NCBI GenBank assembly: GCA_964632355.1
Contig: CAZWBW010000039.1
Location: 1-22,961 of the forward strand
Reading direction: 5' to 3'
DNA length: 22,961 bases
From: JALOAP01 sp964632355
GTDB taxonomy: Bacteria; Chloroflexota; Dehalococcoidia; Tepidiformales; Tepidiformaceae
The notes beneath the pieces are model-generated. The model ran no database searches. It had not been told where the DNA came from and saw only the letters and a list, made by a program, of their open reading frames with translations. Positions within the stretch are counted from its first letter, which is position 1. Each line of letters begins with the position of its first letter. Shown piece by piece: positions 5,306 through 13,711 of this stretch. A program made the position numbers and the translations under genes.

Positions 5306-8062
5306 ATGACAACGCCGAGGACCCAACGCCGCGCTGATACCTCTCTCGACGTCACCCGGACCTATGGCCGCCCGCTCGATGCCTTCTTCAATCCGCGGAG
5401 CGTCGCCGTTATCGGCGCCTCCGACGACCCCGGCAGCGTCGGGCGCACGCTCCTCTGGAACATGGTGAGCAGCCCCTTCGGGGGCACCGTCTACCCGGTC
5501 AACCCCTCTCGCCGCAGCGTTCTCGGTATCCCGACGTTCCCGACCGTCGCCGAGATCCCGGAGCCTATCGACCTCGCGGTGATCGCGACGCCCGCGCGCA
5601 CGGTCCCCGGGATCATTCGGGAATGCGGCGAGGTCGGCGTGCAGGCAGCAATCGTGATCTCCGCCGGTTTCCGCGAGACGGGGCCAGCCGGCAAGGAGCT
5701 CGAACGCCAGCTCGTCGAGGAGGCGCGAAAGGCCGGCGTTCGCGTCCTCGGCCCCAACTGCCTCGGCCTCATGAACCCGCTAACGGGGCTCAACGCCACC
5801 TTCGCGAGCCGGGCGGCGAACCCCGGCCGTATCGCGCTCCTCACCCAGAGCGGCGCCATCGGCACGGCCATCCTCGACTGGAGCATCGGCGCCCGCGTCG
5901 GATTCAGCGCGTTCGTGTCGGTCGGTGGCATGGCCGACGTCACCTGGGGCGACCTCATCGACCACCTCGGCACCGACGGCCGCACCCAGAGCATCGTCAT
6001 GTATATGGAGTCGGTCGGTAGCGACGCCCGGTCGTTCCTCTCGGCCGTCCGGGAAGTCGCGCTGACCAAGCCGGTGATCATCATCAAGCCCGGCCGTAGC
6101 AGCGAGGCCGCCCGCGCCGCGTCGTCGCACACTGGAGCGCTCACCGGTAGTGACGAAGTGCTGGACGCTGCGTTCCGGCGCGTGGGTGCCCTTCGCGTCG
6201 ACACCATCGAAGAGCTGTTCTCGATGGCGCAGGCGCTCGCCATGCAGCCAACGCCCGACGGCCCGCGGCTCGCGGTCATCACGAACGCCGGCGGCCCGGG
6301 CGTCCTCGCGACCGATGCGGTTATCGCTTCGGGTGGGCAGCTGCCGCCGCCGTCCGAAGAGACGCTCGCCGCGCTCAACGCGGTCCTGCCCGCCGCCTGG
6401 AGCCACAACAACCCGTTCGACATCCTCGGCGACGCTGACCCCGAACGGTACAGCAAGGCCACCCAGATCATCGCCAACGACGACAACTACGATGGCCTGC
6501 TCGTGGTGCTGACGCCCCAGGCCATGACCAACCCGACCCGCACGGCCGAAGAGCTGACGAAGGTCGAGCTCCCGCGGGGTAAGCCGCTCCTGACGAGTTG
6601 GATGGGCGGCGGGGAAGTCGCCGCCGGCCGCGAACTCCTTCGCTCGTCTTCGATCCCGTCGTTCGCCTACCCCGACGATGCCGCTCGCGTGTTCGCTCTC
6701 ATGAGCCGCCACGGCGACCAGCTCAGCCTGCTGTACGAAACGCCCGAAGCCGTCGACGGCGTGACCGATGCCACCGGCCCGTCTCACGAAGCAAACGCAC
6801 TCCTCGATCGCATCCGTGCCGAGCGCCGCACGCTCCTCAACGAGCGCGAGTCGAAGGACCTGCTCGCCCTCTACGGCATTCCGACCGTGCCCACCCGTGA
6901 GGCTGCCACTCCCGACGAGGCGGTCGCCGAGGCCGAGCGCCTGGGCTACCCGGTCGTCGTGAAGCTTCGCTCCGATACCATCACGCACAAGACCGACGTG
7001 GGCGGTGTGAAGCTCGACCTGCCCGACGCCGACGCTGTTCGGCGCGCGTACGCCGAGATCCAGGAGTCGGTGACAACGCTCGCCGGCCCCGAGCACTTCC
7101 AGGGCGTTACCGTCCAGCCCTTCGTCCCGCAGGACGGCTACGAACTCATCGTCGGCTCGTCGATCGACTCACAGTTCGGCCCCGTGCTGCTCCTGGGGAG
7201 CGGCGGTTCGCTGGTCGAAGTGCTGCGAACCTATGCGCTCGAACTCCCACCGCTCACGACCACGCTCGCCCGCCGGCTCATCGAGCGAACGCCGATCAAG
7301 GAGTTCCTGAAGGGCGTGCGGGGCGTGCCACCGATCGACCCCGGCCCGCTCGAGGCGTTGCTCGTGCGCTTCAGCCGGCTGGTCGTCGAACAGCCCACCA
7401 TCGCAGAGATCGACATCAACCCGCTGCTCCTCGGGCCGAACCGGCTCGTCGCGCTCGATGCCCGTGTCGTGCTCCACGACCCGGACCTCGAACGCGAACA
7501 GCTCCCGCGCCCCGCGATCCGGCCGTACCCGACGCAATACGTCGAGCGCACCGAACTCGCCGGCGTCCCGATGACCATTCGGCCGATCCGCCCCGAGGAC
7601 GAGCCGCTCGTCGTCGATTTCCACCGCCGCCTGTCGCCGCAGACGGTGTACTTCCGCTATCTCTCGGGGCTGCCGCTCCAGCGCCGCATCGCCCACGAGC
7701 GGCTCACGCGCATCTGCTTCATCGACTACTCGCGCCAGATGGCGCTCGTCGCCGAAACCGAGACAGGAGGCGACCGGAGGATCATCGGCATCGCCCGGCT
7801 GACGAAGCTCCCGGTCCCCGGTCACGCCGAGTTCGCCATCCTGCTTGCCGACGACTTCCAGGGCAAGGGGATCGGCATGGAATTGCTCCAGCGCCTCATG
7901 CAGATCGCCCGCAAGGAAGGCATCACGCACCTCAGCGCCGACATGCTGGTCGAGAACCGGCCAATGCAGTCGCTCGCCCGCAAGATGGGCTTCCGCCTGC
8001 GCGCGGCGGGCGATGGCGTGCTTCGCGCCGACCTCGACCTCCAGGCTAGCGCTGCAGGCTAG
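5306..8062 (+). CDS. ADP-forming acyl-CoA synthetase fused to a GNAT acetyltransferase domain
   Basis: A 918-residue multidomain protein. Order: CoA-binding Rossmann domain (about 21-150, PRSVAVIGASDDPGSVG), succinyl-CoA-ligase-like flavodoxin domains (about 175-470, ALLTQSGAIGTAILDW), ATP-grasp domain (about 516-725, SKDLLALYGIPTVPTREA and YPVVVKLRSDTITHKTDVGGV) and a C-terminal GNAT domain (about 755-918, MTIRPIRPEDEPLVVDFHRR, with D-D-F-Q-G-K-G-I-G-M-E-L-L as the acetyl-CoA loop). The layout is that of Pat/PatZ protein lysine acetyltransferases. His275 in S-S-H-T-G-A-L matches the phospho-His of active ADP-forming acyl-CoA synthetases; from memory Salmonella Pat is reported to have lost it. 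It may thus make acetyl-CoA (or another acyl-CoA) with ATP and also acetylate proteins; both activities are inferred. Its stop overlaps the next gene's stop by 4 bp. Confidence 0.92.
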   Translation: MTTPRTQRRADTSLDVTRTYGRPLDAFFNPRSVAVIGASDDPGSVGRTLLWNMVSSPFGGTVYPVNPSRRSVLGIPTFPTVAEIPEPIDLAVIATPARTVPGIIRECGEVGVQAAIVISAGFRETGPAGKELERQLVEEARKAGVRVLGPNCLGLMNPLTGLNATFASRAANPGRIALLTQSGAIGTAILDWSIGARVGFSAFVSVGGMADVTWGDLIDHLGTDGRTQSIVMYMESVGSDARSFLSAVREVALTKPVIIIKPGRSSEAARAASSHTGALTGSDEVLDAAFRRVGALRVDTIEELFSMAQALAMQPTPDGPRLAVITNAGGPGVLATDAVIASGGQLPPPSEETLAALNAVLPAAWSHNNPFDILGDADPERYSKATQIIANDDNYDGLLVVLTPQAMTNPTRTAEELTKVELPRGKPLLTSWMGGGEVAAGRELLRSSSIPSFAYPDDAARVFALMSRHGDQLSLLYETPEAVDGVTDATGPSHEANALLDRIRAERRTLLNERESKDLLALYGIPTVPTREAATPDEAVAEAERLGYPVVVKLRSDTITHKTDVGGVKLDLPDADAVRRAYAEIQESVTTLAGPEHFQGVTVQPFVPQDGYELIVGSSIDSQFGPVLLLGSGGSLVEVLRTYALELPPLTTTLARRLIERTPIKEFLKGVRGVPPIDPGPLEALLVRFSRLVVEQPTIAEIDINPLLLGPNRLVALDARVVLHDPDLEREQLPRPAIRPYPTQYVERTELAGVPMTIRPIRPEDEPLVVDFHRRLSPQTVYFRYLSGLPLQRRIAHERLTRICFIDYSRQMALVAETETGGDRRIIGIARLTKLPVPGHAEFAILLADDFQGKGIGMELLQRLMQIARKEGITHLSADMLVENRPMQSLARKMGFRLRAAGDGVLRADLDLQASAAG

Positions 8063-8931
8063 CCCGCTGCGAGGTACCAGCGTTCCGGTGTCCCCGACGC
8101 GCTTTCGATGAATGCGAACGCCCGCTCGAGCACGGTATCGATGCCCCGGCACGCGCGCTCGACCTCCTCGAGGTCGGGCGGGAGTGGCTCCGGCTCCCCG
8201 GATTCGAGGTCGTAGCCGCAGTAGAGCCCGTAGTGCAGCACCCAGCGGTTGCACTGGGCGATGATCCCGGCGAGCCCGTCATCTTCGATCCGCATGCGCG
8301 GGTTGTGATGCTCGGCCACGGCGTCGATAAGGTGCGATGGGAACTTCCACTTCTCCCCGAGCGCGCGGCCGATCTCCTCGTGCGAGTACCCGGTCGTCGT
8401 GCGCTCTGCGGCGTGGAGCGAGCACTCGCCGGTGATCGCCAGTTCCACCGCGCGCTCGAACTCGTCCGGCATGAGTTGCCGAATCGCCAGCCGGCCGATG
8501 TCGTGCAGGATCCCCGCCGTGAAGGCGTCCTCCGGCTTCGCGCGGCGCGTCTTCCGGGCGACCGTTTCGGCGGCAACCGCTACAGCCACCGAATGCCCCC
8601 AGAACAGGTCGAGGTCGAACGCCTCGCCCGGTCGCCGCGGCCGGAAGTTGTTCATGATGGCCGCGCCAACCGCCAGCTGCCGCACCTGCTTGAACCCGAG
8701 CACCAGCACTGCCTCGCGCACTGTGCTCACCCGGCGCGCGAAGCCATAGAACGCGGAGTTGCTGATCCGGATCAGCTTCGCAGTGAGCGCCTGGTCGGTG
8801 CTCAGCACCTGCGCAAGTTCGAGCGCGCTGGTCCGGTCGTCGTCCGCCATGCCCATGACCCGCGCGGCCACAGCCGGTAGCGGCGGTAGTTCCTCAAGCC
8901 GTTCAAGAAGCTCTGAAGTGTCCCGTCCCAC
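8059..8931 (-). CDS. HDOD-domain signalling protein
   Basis: A 290-residue protein, almost entirely an HDOD domain (about 8-210). The domain start ELPPLPAVAARVMGMADDD and the block V-L-S-T-D-Q-A-L-T-A-K-L-I-R-I-S-N-S-A-F-Y are typical. Unlike many HDOD proteins it keeps an HD dyad, H143-D144 in G-I-L-H-D-I-G-R-L-A, with His113 before it, so hydrolytic activity is possible. HDOD proteins generally act in signalling or motility control and are rarely assigned a reaction. The C-terminal ~70 residues, rich in Glu and Pro, have no domain I can name. The GTG start has no clear ribosome-binding site, but AT-rich boxes (GATATT, TATTGT) lie 4-6 nt before it. The gene is 87 bp downstream of the MATE exporter on the same strand. 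Confidence 0.9.
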   Translation of the reverse strand: MGRDTSELLERLEELPPLPAVAARVMGMADDDRTSALELAQVLSTDQALTAKLIRISNSAFYGFARRVSTVREAVLVLGFKQVRQLAVGAAIMNNFRPRRPGEAFDLDLFWGHSVAVAVAAETVARKTRRAKPEDAFTAGILHDIGRLAIRQLMPDEFERAVELAITGECSLHAAERTTTGYSHEEIGRALGEKWKFPSHLIDAVAEHHNPRMRIEDDGLAGIIAQCNRWVLHYGLYCGYDLESGEPEPLPPDLEEVERACRGIDTVLERAFAFIESASGTPERWYLAAG

Positions 8932-9018
8932 GCCGACAATATCGACCGTGGACCCGCTCCCCTAAATGACGCCTAACGGCTTTCATACCTCCTATCGGGA
9001 GTTCCCCTACCGTCCGCA

Positions 9019-10326
9019 CTAGACCTCGCCCCGCTTCCAGCGCCCCGTCCGGAAGCGCAGCACGTTCAGCCCGGCCCGGGTGTTCACTTCGATCACCGCG
9101 CCCAGCCATGCCCCCGGCAGCCCGAGGTCGAGCACGTGCGCGCCGACGAACGCTCCCGGGATGCGGACGCCCCACGCAGTCACCGTGAGGATGAGAAGCA
9201 CGAATCGCACGTCGCCCGCGCCTCGGAGCGCGCCCGACGTCGTGGCGTAGAGCCCCAGCGCCGGCACACCGAGCGCGAACACGCGCAGCGCGTTCACCGC
9301 CTGGTCCACCACTTCCTGGTCGTTCGTGAAGAGCTGCGCGACCTGCGGCGCGAAGACGAACTGGCAGACGGCCAGCACAAGCATCGTCGTGAGGCCGTAC
9401 CGCCGTGCCAGGAGTGCCACGCGCTCGGCGAGTTCCGGGCGGCCGGCACCCATCGCCTGCCCCACGAGTGCTGTCGTCGCCGTCCCGAGGCCGAACACCG
9501 CCACGATTGGGATGTCGGTCGTGCGGAGCGCCACGGTGTGCGCCGCCGTCGCCTCGGTGCTGATCTCCGCGATGATGCGCACGTACGCCAGGAAGGCGAG
9601 CTGAAACTGCAGCTCTTCCAGTCCGACCGGCACCGACATATTGAGCACCCGCCGGGCCGCGAACGTGCTGACGCGCCACGGCTGCCCCAATCGCACGTCG
9701 AGGCCGCCGCGCCGCGCCATGACCGCCAGCAGTGCCACCGTCCCGGCGGTCATGCCCGATGTGGCGAACGCCCAGCCACCCGCCGCTGTCCCGAGCTCAA
9801 TCCCGATGGCCCCCGAGATGAGCAGCCACGTCACCAGCGCGTTCACGAGGTTCGCGCCGAGCATCACCGTCATCGGGAAACGCGAATTCCCGACGCCCCG
9901 GAATGCCCCGGCACACGAGGCGAAGACCGACAGGCCCACGAGGCCGAGCGCTGCCGGGCGCATGTACGCCACGCCTTCGTGAACGACGTCCTCTTCGACG
10001 CCCATCAGGCGCATGGCAGGCTCCGCGATGGACGCCATCAGCAGTGCCATGCTGAGCCCCCACAGCACCGCCAGCGCGAGGCTCGACCGCACCGTGGCGG
10101 ATAGCCGCTCGCGGTCGCCCCGGCCGTAGTCCCAGCTCGTCACCGTCGTGGTGCCTGTTTCGAGACCGATGACGCCGGTTTCGGGCATCCACAGGATCAG
10201 GACCGCGAGTCCTACCGCCGCGAGACCATCGTCCCCGACATAACGGCCGACGAGCATGCCGTTGACCGCGGCCAGGAGCGATAACGAGAGTCGCTCTGCC
10301 ACCAGCGGCCATGCCAGCCGCAGCAC
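9019..10326 (-). CDS. MATE-family efflux transporter
   Basis: At least 435 residues with about twelve hydrophobic helices in two homologous halves. MATE proteins expel drugs or metabolites in exchange for Na+ or H+. Helix 1 is LRLAWPLVAERLSLSLLAAVNGMLVG. Family-typical segments are F-A-S-C-A-G-A-F-R-G-V-G-N-S-R-F-P in the first half and T-S-G-A-L-R-G-A-G-D-V-R-F at the matching place of the second, plus A-A-H-T-V-A-L-R-T. The GTG at 10326 is the first conventional start in frame, but it begins right at helix 1 and has a poor ribosome-binding site. A CTG at 10413 in the same frame has GGGGAGG 6 nt upstream and would add 29 hydrophilic residues. The real start may therefore be upstream. Confidence 0.9.
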   Translation of the reverse strand: MLRLAWPLVAERLSLSLLAAVNGMLVGRYVGDDGLAAVGLAVLILWMPETGVIGLETGTTTVTSWDYGRGDRERLSATVRSSLALAVLWGLSMALLMASIAEPAMRLMGVEEDVVHEGVAYMRPAALGLVGLSVFASCAGAFRGVGNSRFPMTVMLGANLVNALVTWLLISGAIGIELGTAAGGWAFATSGMTAGTVALLAVMARRGGLDVRLGQPWRVSTFAARRVLNMSVPVGLEELQFQLAFLAYVRIIAEISTEATAAHTVALRTTDIPIVAVFGLGTATTALVGQAMGAGRPELAERVALLARRYGLTTMLVLAVCQFVFAPQVAQLFTNDQEVVDQAVNALRVFALGVPALGLYATTSGALRGAGDVRFVLLILTVTAWGVRIPGAFVGAHVLDLGLPGAWLGAVIEVNTRAGLNVLRFRTGRWKRGEV

Positions 10327-10446
10327 CGACCTGCCGAGGTGGTCCTCGTCGATCGCGGTGCTGCGTTTGCTCGCTTTTGCCGACTCCTCTACCGCCGCCT
10401 GTTCAACTGCCAGCCCGTTCCTCCCCGCGCCTGGGTGTGCCGAGCA

Positions 10447-10475
10447 TTGTCAACCACCTGCTGCAAGACGAAAAT
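10447..10475 (+). promoter_or_regulatory. candidate promoter of the acyl-CoA ligase gene
   Basis: TTGTCA (10447-10452), 17-nt spacer, GAAAAT (10470-10475), each near 4-5/6 to consensus, about 28 nt before the ATG at 10504. The same bases on the minus strand read TTGACA (10453-10448), a perfect -35 box pointing at the divergent MATE gene, though no good -10 follows it. Confidence 0.4.
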
Positions 10476-10503
10476 GGGCCACCATCGTGGGGAGGGTATA
10501 GCC

Positions 10504-12072
10504 ATGACGACAGAAGTTGCTATTACGCGCGTTGCCGACGTGCCCCGGTACTGGGCCGCCCGGCAGCCGGACCAGGTCGCGCTCGTGTTCGAAGGGCGCG
10601 AAACCACCTATGGCGAGTTGGGGCGCCGTACTCACCAGGTGGCGAACGGGCTCATCGCCGAGGGCTGCCAGCCGGAATCCCGCGTCGCCATCCTCGACAA
10701 GAACAGCGACCGGTTCTTCGAAGTCATGTTCGGCGCCGCACAGGCCCGTTCGGTAGTCGTCGCCGTGAACTGGCGGCTCGCACCGCCCGAGGTCGCCTAC
10801 GTCATCAACGACGCCCGGGCAGATGTGCTGTTCGTCGGCGAGGAGTTCTTCCCGGTCGTCGAACGTATCCGCGGCGAACTGCAGACGGTCCGGAAGATCA
10901 TCGCTGTCAGCGGGTCGCACCCAGGGTGGGAGGCGTACGAAACCTGGCGCGACCGCCAGTCGGCCGAGGACCCGGGATTGCCGACCGGGCCCGAAGATGT
11001 CGCAATCCAGCTCTACACCAGCGGCACAACCGGTCACCCCAAGGGCGTGCAGCTCACGAACCGCAACCTCTTCACGCTGCTCCCGATGGCCGTTACCGAA
11101 TGGGGCACGTGGTCCGAGAAAGATGTGAATCTCGTCGCGATGCCGCTGTTCCACATCGCCGGCAGCGGCTGGGGGCTCCTCGGCCTCTGCGTGGGTGCGA
11201 AGACGGTGGTCGTCCGCGACGTCGTTCCCCCAGTCATTATCGAGCTCATCCCGAAGTACCGGGTGACGAAGGCGTTCTTCGTCCCGGCGGTCCTGCTCTT
11301 CCTGCTCCAGACCCCCGGTGTTCGCGAAACCGACTTCTCGAGCCTTGAACTGATCGCGTACGGCGCTTCGCCGATCCCGCTCGACCTGCTGCGCGACTCG
11401 CTGGCGACCTTTAAGTGCGGCTTCATGCAGCTCTACGGCCTGACCGAGACAACCGGGGCTGTGACTGCGCTGCACCCCGAAGACCACGACCCCGAGGGCA
11501 CGCCACGCATGCGGTCGTGTGGCAGGCCGCTGAGCTCCGCCGAAATCCGGATCGTCGATCCCGAGGGCAACGAACTGCCCCCGGGTGAAGTGGGCGAGAT
11601 CATCGTTCGCTCAGCCCAGGTCATGAAGGGCTACTGGAATCTCCCCGATGAGACCGCGCAGGCCATCCGCGACGGCTGGTTCTACACCGGCGACGCCGGC
11701 TACTTCGACGAAGAGGGCTACCTCTACATCCACGACCGCGTGAAGGACATGATCGTGTCCGGCGGCGAGAACGTGTACCCGGCCGAGGTCGAGAATGCCC
11801 TCTTCGGCCACCCGGATGTCGCCGATGTCGCTGTGATCGGCGTTCCCGACGATCGCTGGGGTGAAGCCGTGAAGGCGATCGTCGTGCCCAAGCCGGGCAC
11901 CAAGCCAACCGCCGAGGAGCTCATCGCGTTCGCCCGCGAACGCATTGCCGGCTACAAGGTGCCGAAGAGCGTCGACTTTGCCACCGAACTGCCGCGCAAC
12001 CCGAGCGGCAAGATCCTGAAGCGCCAGCTGCGAGAGCCGTACTGGGCCGGGCGCGAACGGCGCGTGAACTGA
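10504..12072 (+). CDS. AMP-forming acyl-CoA synthetase (FadD-like)
   Basis: A 522-residue member of the adenylate-forming ANL family. It would activate a carboxylic or fatty acid with ATP to an acyl-adenylate and then to the CoA thioester. The P-loop is Y-T-S-G-T-T-G-H-P-K-G-V (171-182). Further motifs are QLYGLTETTG, the adenine-binding region D-G-W-F-Y-T-G-D-A-G-Y-F, the hinge H-D-R-V-K-D-M-I-V-S-G-G-E-N-V-Y-P-A-E-V-E and the catalytic Lys503 in N-P-S-G-K-I-L-K-R. Length and motifs are complete. The ATG at 10504 was chosen over upstream in-frame codons because GGGGAGG lies 7 nt before it. Chain-length preference cannot be read from the sequence. It ends 3 bp before the convergent rsmG. Confidence 0.95.
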   Translation: MTTEVAITRVADVPRYWAARQPDQVALVFEGRETTYGELGRRTHQVANGLIAEGCQPESRVAILDKNSDRFFEVMFGAAQARSVVVAVNWRLAPPEVAYVINDARADVLFVGEEFFPVVERIRGELQTVRKIIAVSGSHPGWEAYETWRDRQSAEDPGLPTGPEDVAIQLYTSGTTGHPKGVQLTNRNLFTLLPMAVTEWGTWSEKDVNLVAMPLFHIAGSGWGLLGLCVGAKTVVVRDVVPPVIIELIPKYRVTKAFFVPAVLLFLLQTPGVRETDFSSLELIAYGASPIPLDLLRDSLATFKCGFMQLYGLTETTGAVTALHPEDHDPEGTPRMRSCGRPLSSAEIRIVDPEGNELPPGEVGEIIVRSAQVMKGYWNLPDETAQAIRDGWFYTGDAGYFDEEGYLYIHDRVKDMIVSGGENVYPAEVENALFGHPDVADVAVIGVPDDRWGEAVKAIVVPKPGTKPTAEELIAFARERIAGYKVPKSVDFATELPRNPSGKILKRQLREPYWAGRERRVN

Positions 12073-12075
12073 GCC

Positions 12076-12810
12076 TCAGAGCGGCCGTTTCCCCGGGATA
12101 CCCGGGCGCCGCGGATACGCAGCCGGTGTCGAGCCGGTCTTCCGGAAGGTGACGACGCGCAGCGTCTCGCTCACCTCCGGTCGCATCGGCTCGATGCCCG
12201 CCAGCTCCGCACCGAGCGTCTGCATCGCGTTCCACGCCGCCTCGAGCTCGGCGTCGAGCCCGCTGCCCTTGGGGAATGCGAGCAGCGCCCCGGGTGCCGC
12301 GAGCGGCGCCGTGTATTCGAGCAGTTCGCGCAACTCCGCGACCGCCCGTGCCGTGACCACGTCCGTTGCGTCCCGCAGGGTTCCGTGCCCGGCTTCCTCG
12401 GCCCGAACGGCGTGCACTGTCACGTTCGTGAGTTCGAGGTCCCGCGCCATCTCCTCCAGCAGCCGGGCGCGTTTCTGCAGCGGCTCCACCAGGTGCACCG
12501 TCACATGGGGTGCGACTGCTGCGATGACCAGCCCGGGGAACCCTCCGCCGCTCCCCACATCCGCCAGTACCCGCGGCGCGTCGTGCCGCGCGAGCACGAT
12601 CCGCCAGAGCTCCAGCGATTCGGCGTAGTGGCGGCGTACCGCTTCATCGGCGGGTACGGCGGTTACGCGAACCCGCGGCGCCGCAGCCTCGATGAGCTCG
12701 GCGTGACGGCGGAGCAGGGGAAGCCAGCGATCGTGCGCGGGGAAGCCAGGAAAAAGGACCGGCAGGCGGTCCCAGTTGAACTTTACCGTTTCGTCGGGCG
12801 GCACATTCAC
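12076..12810 (-). CDS. rsmG: 16S rRNA (guanine527-N7)-methyltransferase
   Basis: A 244-residue RsmG (GidB) protein, which methylates N7 of G527 in 16S rRNA using S-adenosylmethionine. The SAM-binding loop is A-D-V-G-S-G-G-G-F-P-G-L (about 83-94), followed by H-L-V-E-P-L-Q-K-R-A-R-L-L (E109 likely contacts SAM). The block D-V-V-T-A-R-A-V-A-E-L-R-E-L-L-E-Y and the end S-E-T-L-R-V-V-T-F-R-K are family hallmarks. It lies alone, not beside mnmG or parAB as in many genomes. The GTG at 12810 has no ribosome-binding site; TATCAT ends 7 nt before it, so translation is probably leaderless. Confidence 0.95.
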   Translation of the reverse strand: MNVPPDETVKFNWDRLPVLFPGFPAHDRWLPLLRRHAELIEAAAPRVRVTAVPADEAVRRHYAESLELWRIVLARHDAPRVLADVGSGGGFPGLVIAAVAPHVTVHLVEPLQKRARLLEEMARDLELTNVTVHAVRAEEAGHGTLRDATDVVTARAVAELRELLEYTAPLAAPGALLAFPKGSGLDAELEAAWNAMQTLGAELAGIEPMRPEVSETLRVVTFRKTGSTPAAYPRRPGIPGKRPL

Positions 12811-12817
12811 GAACTGG

Positions 12818-12825
12818 ATGATAAT
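12818..12825. promoter_or_regulatory. overlapping divergent -10 boxes of rsmG and greA
   Basis: Only 23 bp separate the start codons of rsmG (GTG, 12810, minus) and the greA-like gene (ATG, 12834, plus). On the plus strand GATAAT (12820-12825) ends 8 nt before ATG. On the minus strand TATCAT (12823-12818) ends 7 nt before GTG. The boxes share four base pairs, so RNA polymerase could fire only one way at a time. Neither side has a clear -35 box or ribosome-binding site. Confidence 0.5.
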
Positions 12826-12833
12826 CTCTGATT

Positions 12834-13655
12834 ATGACGCACGAATCGGAGACGGCGGCGCGTCCCGTCACACTCGGCGAGGCCATGGCCGAGTTCCTCC
12901 AGACGCTCAAGCCCCCCCAAGCCGCGAATTACGCCCCTTACATCCGCAAGTTCGTCGAAACCTCTGGCATGACTCTCCTCACCGACCTGAGCGGAAGTCG
13001 TGTCGAATCGTTCGCCGAGCGCGAAATCCGGCCCTCCGACCCGGCCGCCCCGGACCGCGTCGATGCGCTGAAGAAGTTCTTCCAATACCTCAAGCGGAAG
13101 AACTACACCCCGCAAAACTACGGGGTGCACATCCGGCTCCGCCGCACCGCCGGCCGCGCCTCGACCACGGTCAGCGCGAACGCAGTTCGCGTCGAGCAGG
13201 TCAAGATCGAGATGACGGCCGACGGCATCGAAGCCCTCAAGCGGGAGTACGACGAGCTCGTGAAGAAAACCGCCGAACTCGTCTCCGCGGTCGAAAACGC
13301 CCGCTCCGATGGCGACCTTCGCGAGAACGCGCCGTACCACGCCGCTCGCGAGGCCCTCGCCTTCCACGAGAACAAGCTCCGCGAGCTCGAGGCTACCCTC
13401 GCCCGCGCCGTCGCTGTCGAAGGCACCGACGACCGCTCGACAGTCGGTTCCACCGTTCGCGTGGTGAACCTGGAGAACCAGCGCCAGTACGAGTACGTGC
13501 TCGTGAGCGCCCAGGAAGCGAACGCAAGCCAGCTGCGCATCTCCGTGGAATCGCCCGTCGGGAAGGAGCTGCTCGGCCGGCGCCCCGGTGAAGAGGTTGT
13601 CGTTCGAACGCCGCGTGGCGAGACCCGCTTCAAGATCGAGGCCGTCAGGCAGTAG
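12834..13655 (+). CDS. greA: GreA-type transcription elongation factor with N-terminal integrase-like (core-binding) domain
   Basis: A 273-residue protein; ordinary GreA is about 158. Residues 12-104 (TLGEAMAEFLQTL..., NYAPYIRKFV, V-D-A-L-K-K-F-F-Q-Y-L-K-R-K) resemble the SAM-like core-binding domain of tyrosine recombinases. No recombinase catalytic domain follows. Residues 124-271 are a full GreA: the coiled coil starting I-E-M-T-A-D-G-I-E-A-L-K-R-E, the tip G-D-L-R-E-N-A-P-Y-H-A-A with Asp161 and Glu164 that place the catalytic Mg2+ in RNA polymerase, and the FKBP-like C-terminal domain ending V-R-T-P-R-G-E-T-R-F-K-I-E-A-V. It should enter the secondary channel of RNA polymerase and trigger transcript cleavage in backtracked complexes. 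The N-terminal domain may bind DNA or a protein partner. I recall similar fusions in Dehalococcoidia. Confidence 0.9.
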   Translation: MTHESETAARPVTLGEAMAEFLQTLKPPQAANYAPYIRKFVETSGMTLLTDLSGSRVESFAEREIRPSDPAAPDRVDALKKFFQYLKRKNYTPQNYGVHIRLRRTAGRASTTVSANAVRVEQVKIEMTADGIEALKREYDELVKKTAELVSAVENARSDGDLRENAPYHAAREALAFHENKLRELEATLARAVAVEGTDDRSTVGSTVRVVNLENQRQYEYVLVSAQEANASQLRISVESPVGKELLGRRPGEEVVVRTPRGETRFKIEAVRQ

Positions 13656-13677
13656 CTGCCACTTCGGAACTCGACGG

Positions 13678-13703
13678 AAGGCGCGCTCGTCGCGCCTTTC
13701 TTC
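13678..13703 (+). terminator. rho-independent terminator after greA
   Basis: AAGGCGCG / CGCGCCTT stem of 8 bp with a CTCGT loop, followed by TTTCTTC, 23 nt after the greA stop. Confidence 0.75.
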
Positions 13704-13711
13704 GTGCGTTC

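Noticed and set aside
5780..7096. Long minus-strand open frame (438 codons) inside the acyl-CoA synthetase gene
   Set aside because: Antisense to a gene with clear domains; Arg/Gly/Val-rich translation without motifs, as expected from high-GC shadow frames.
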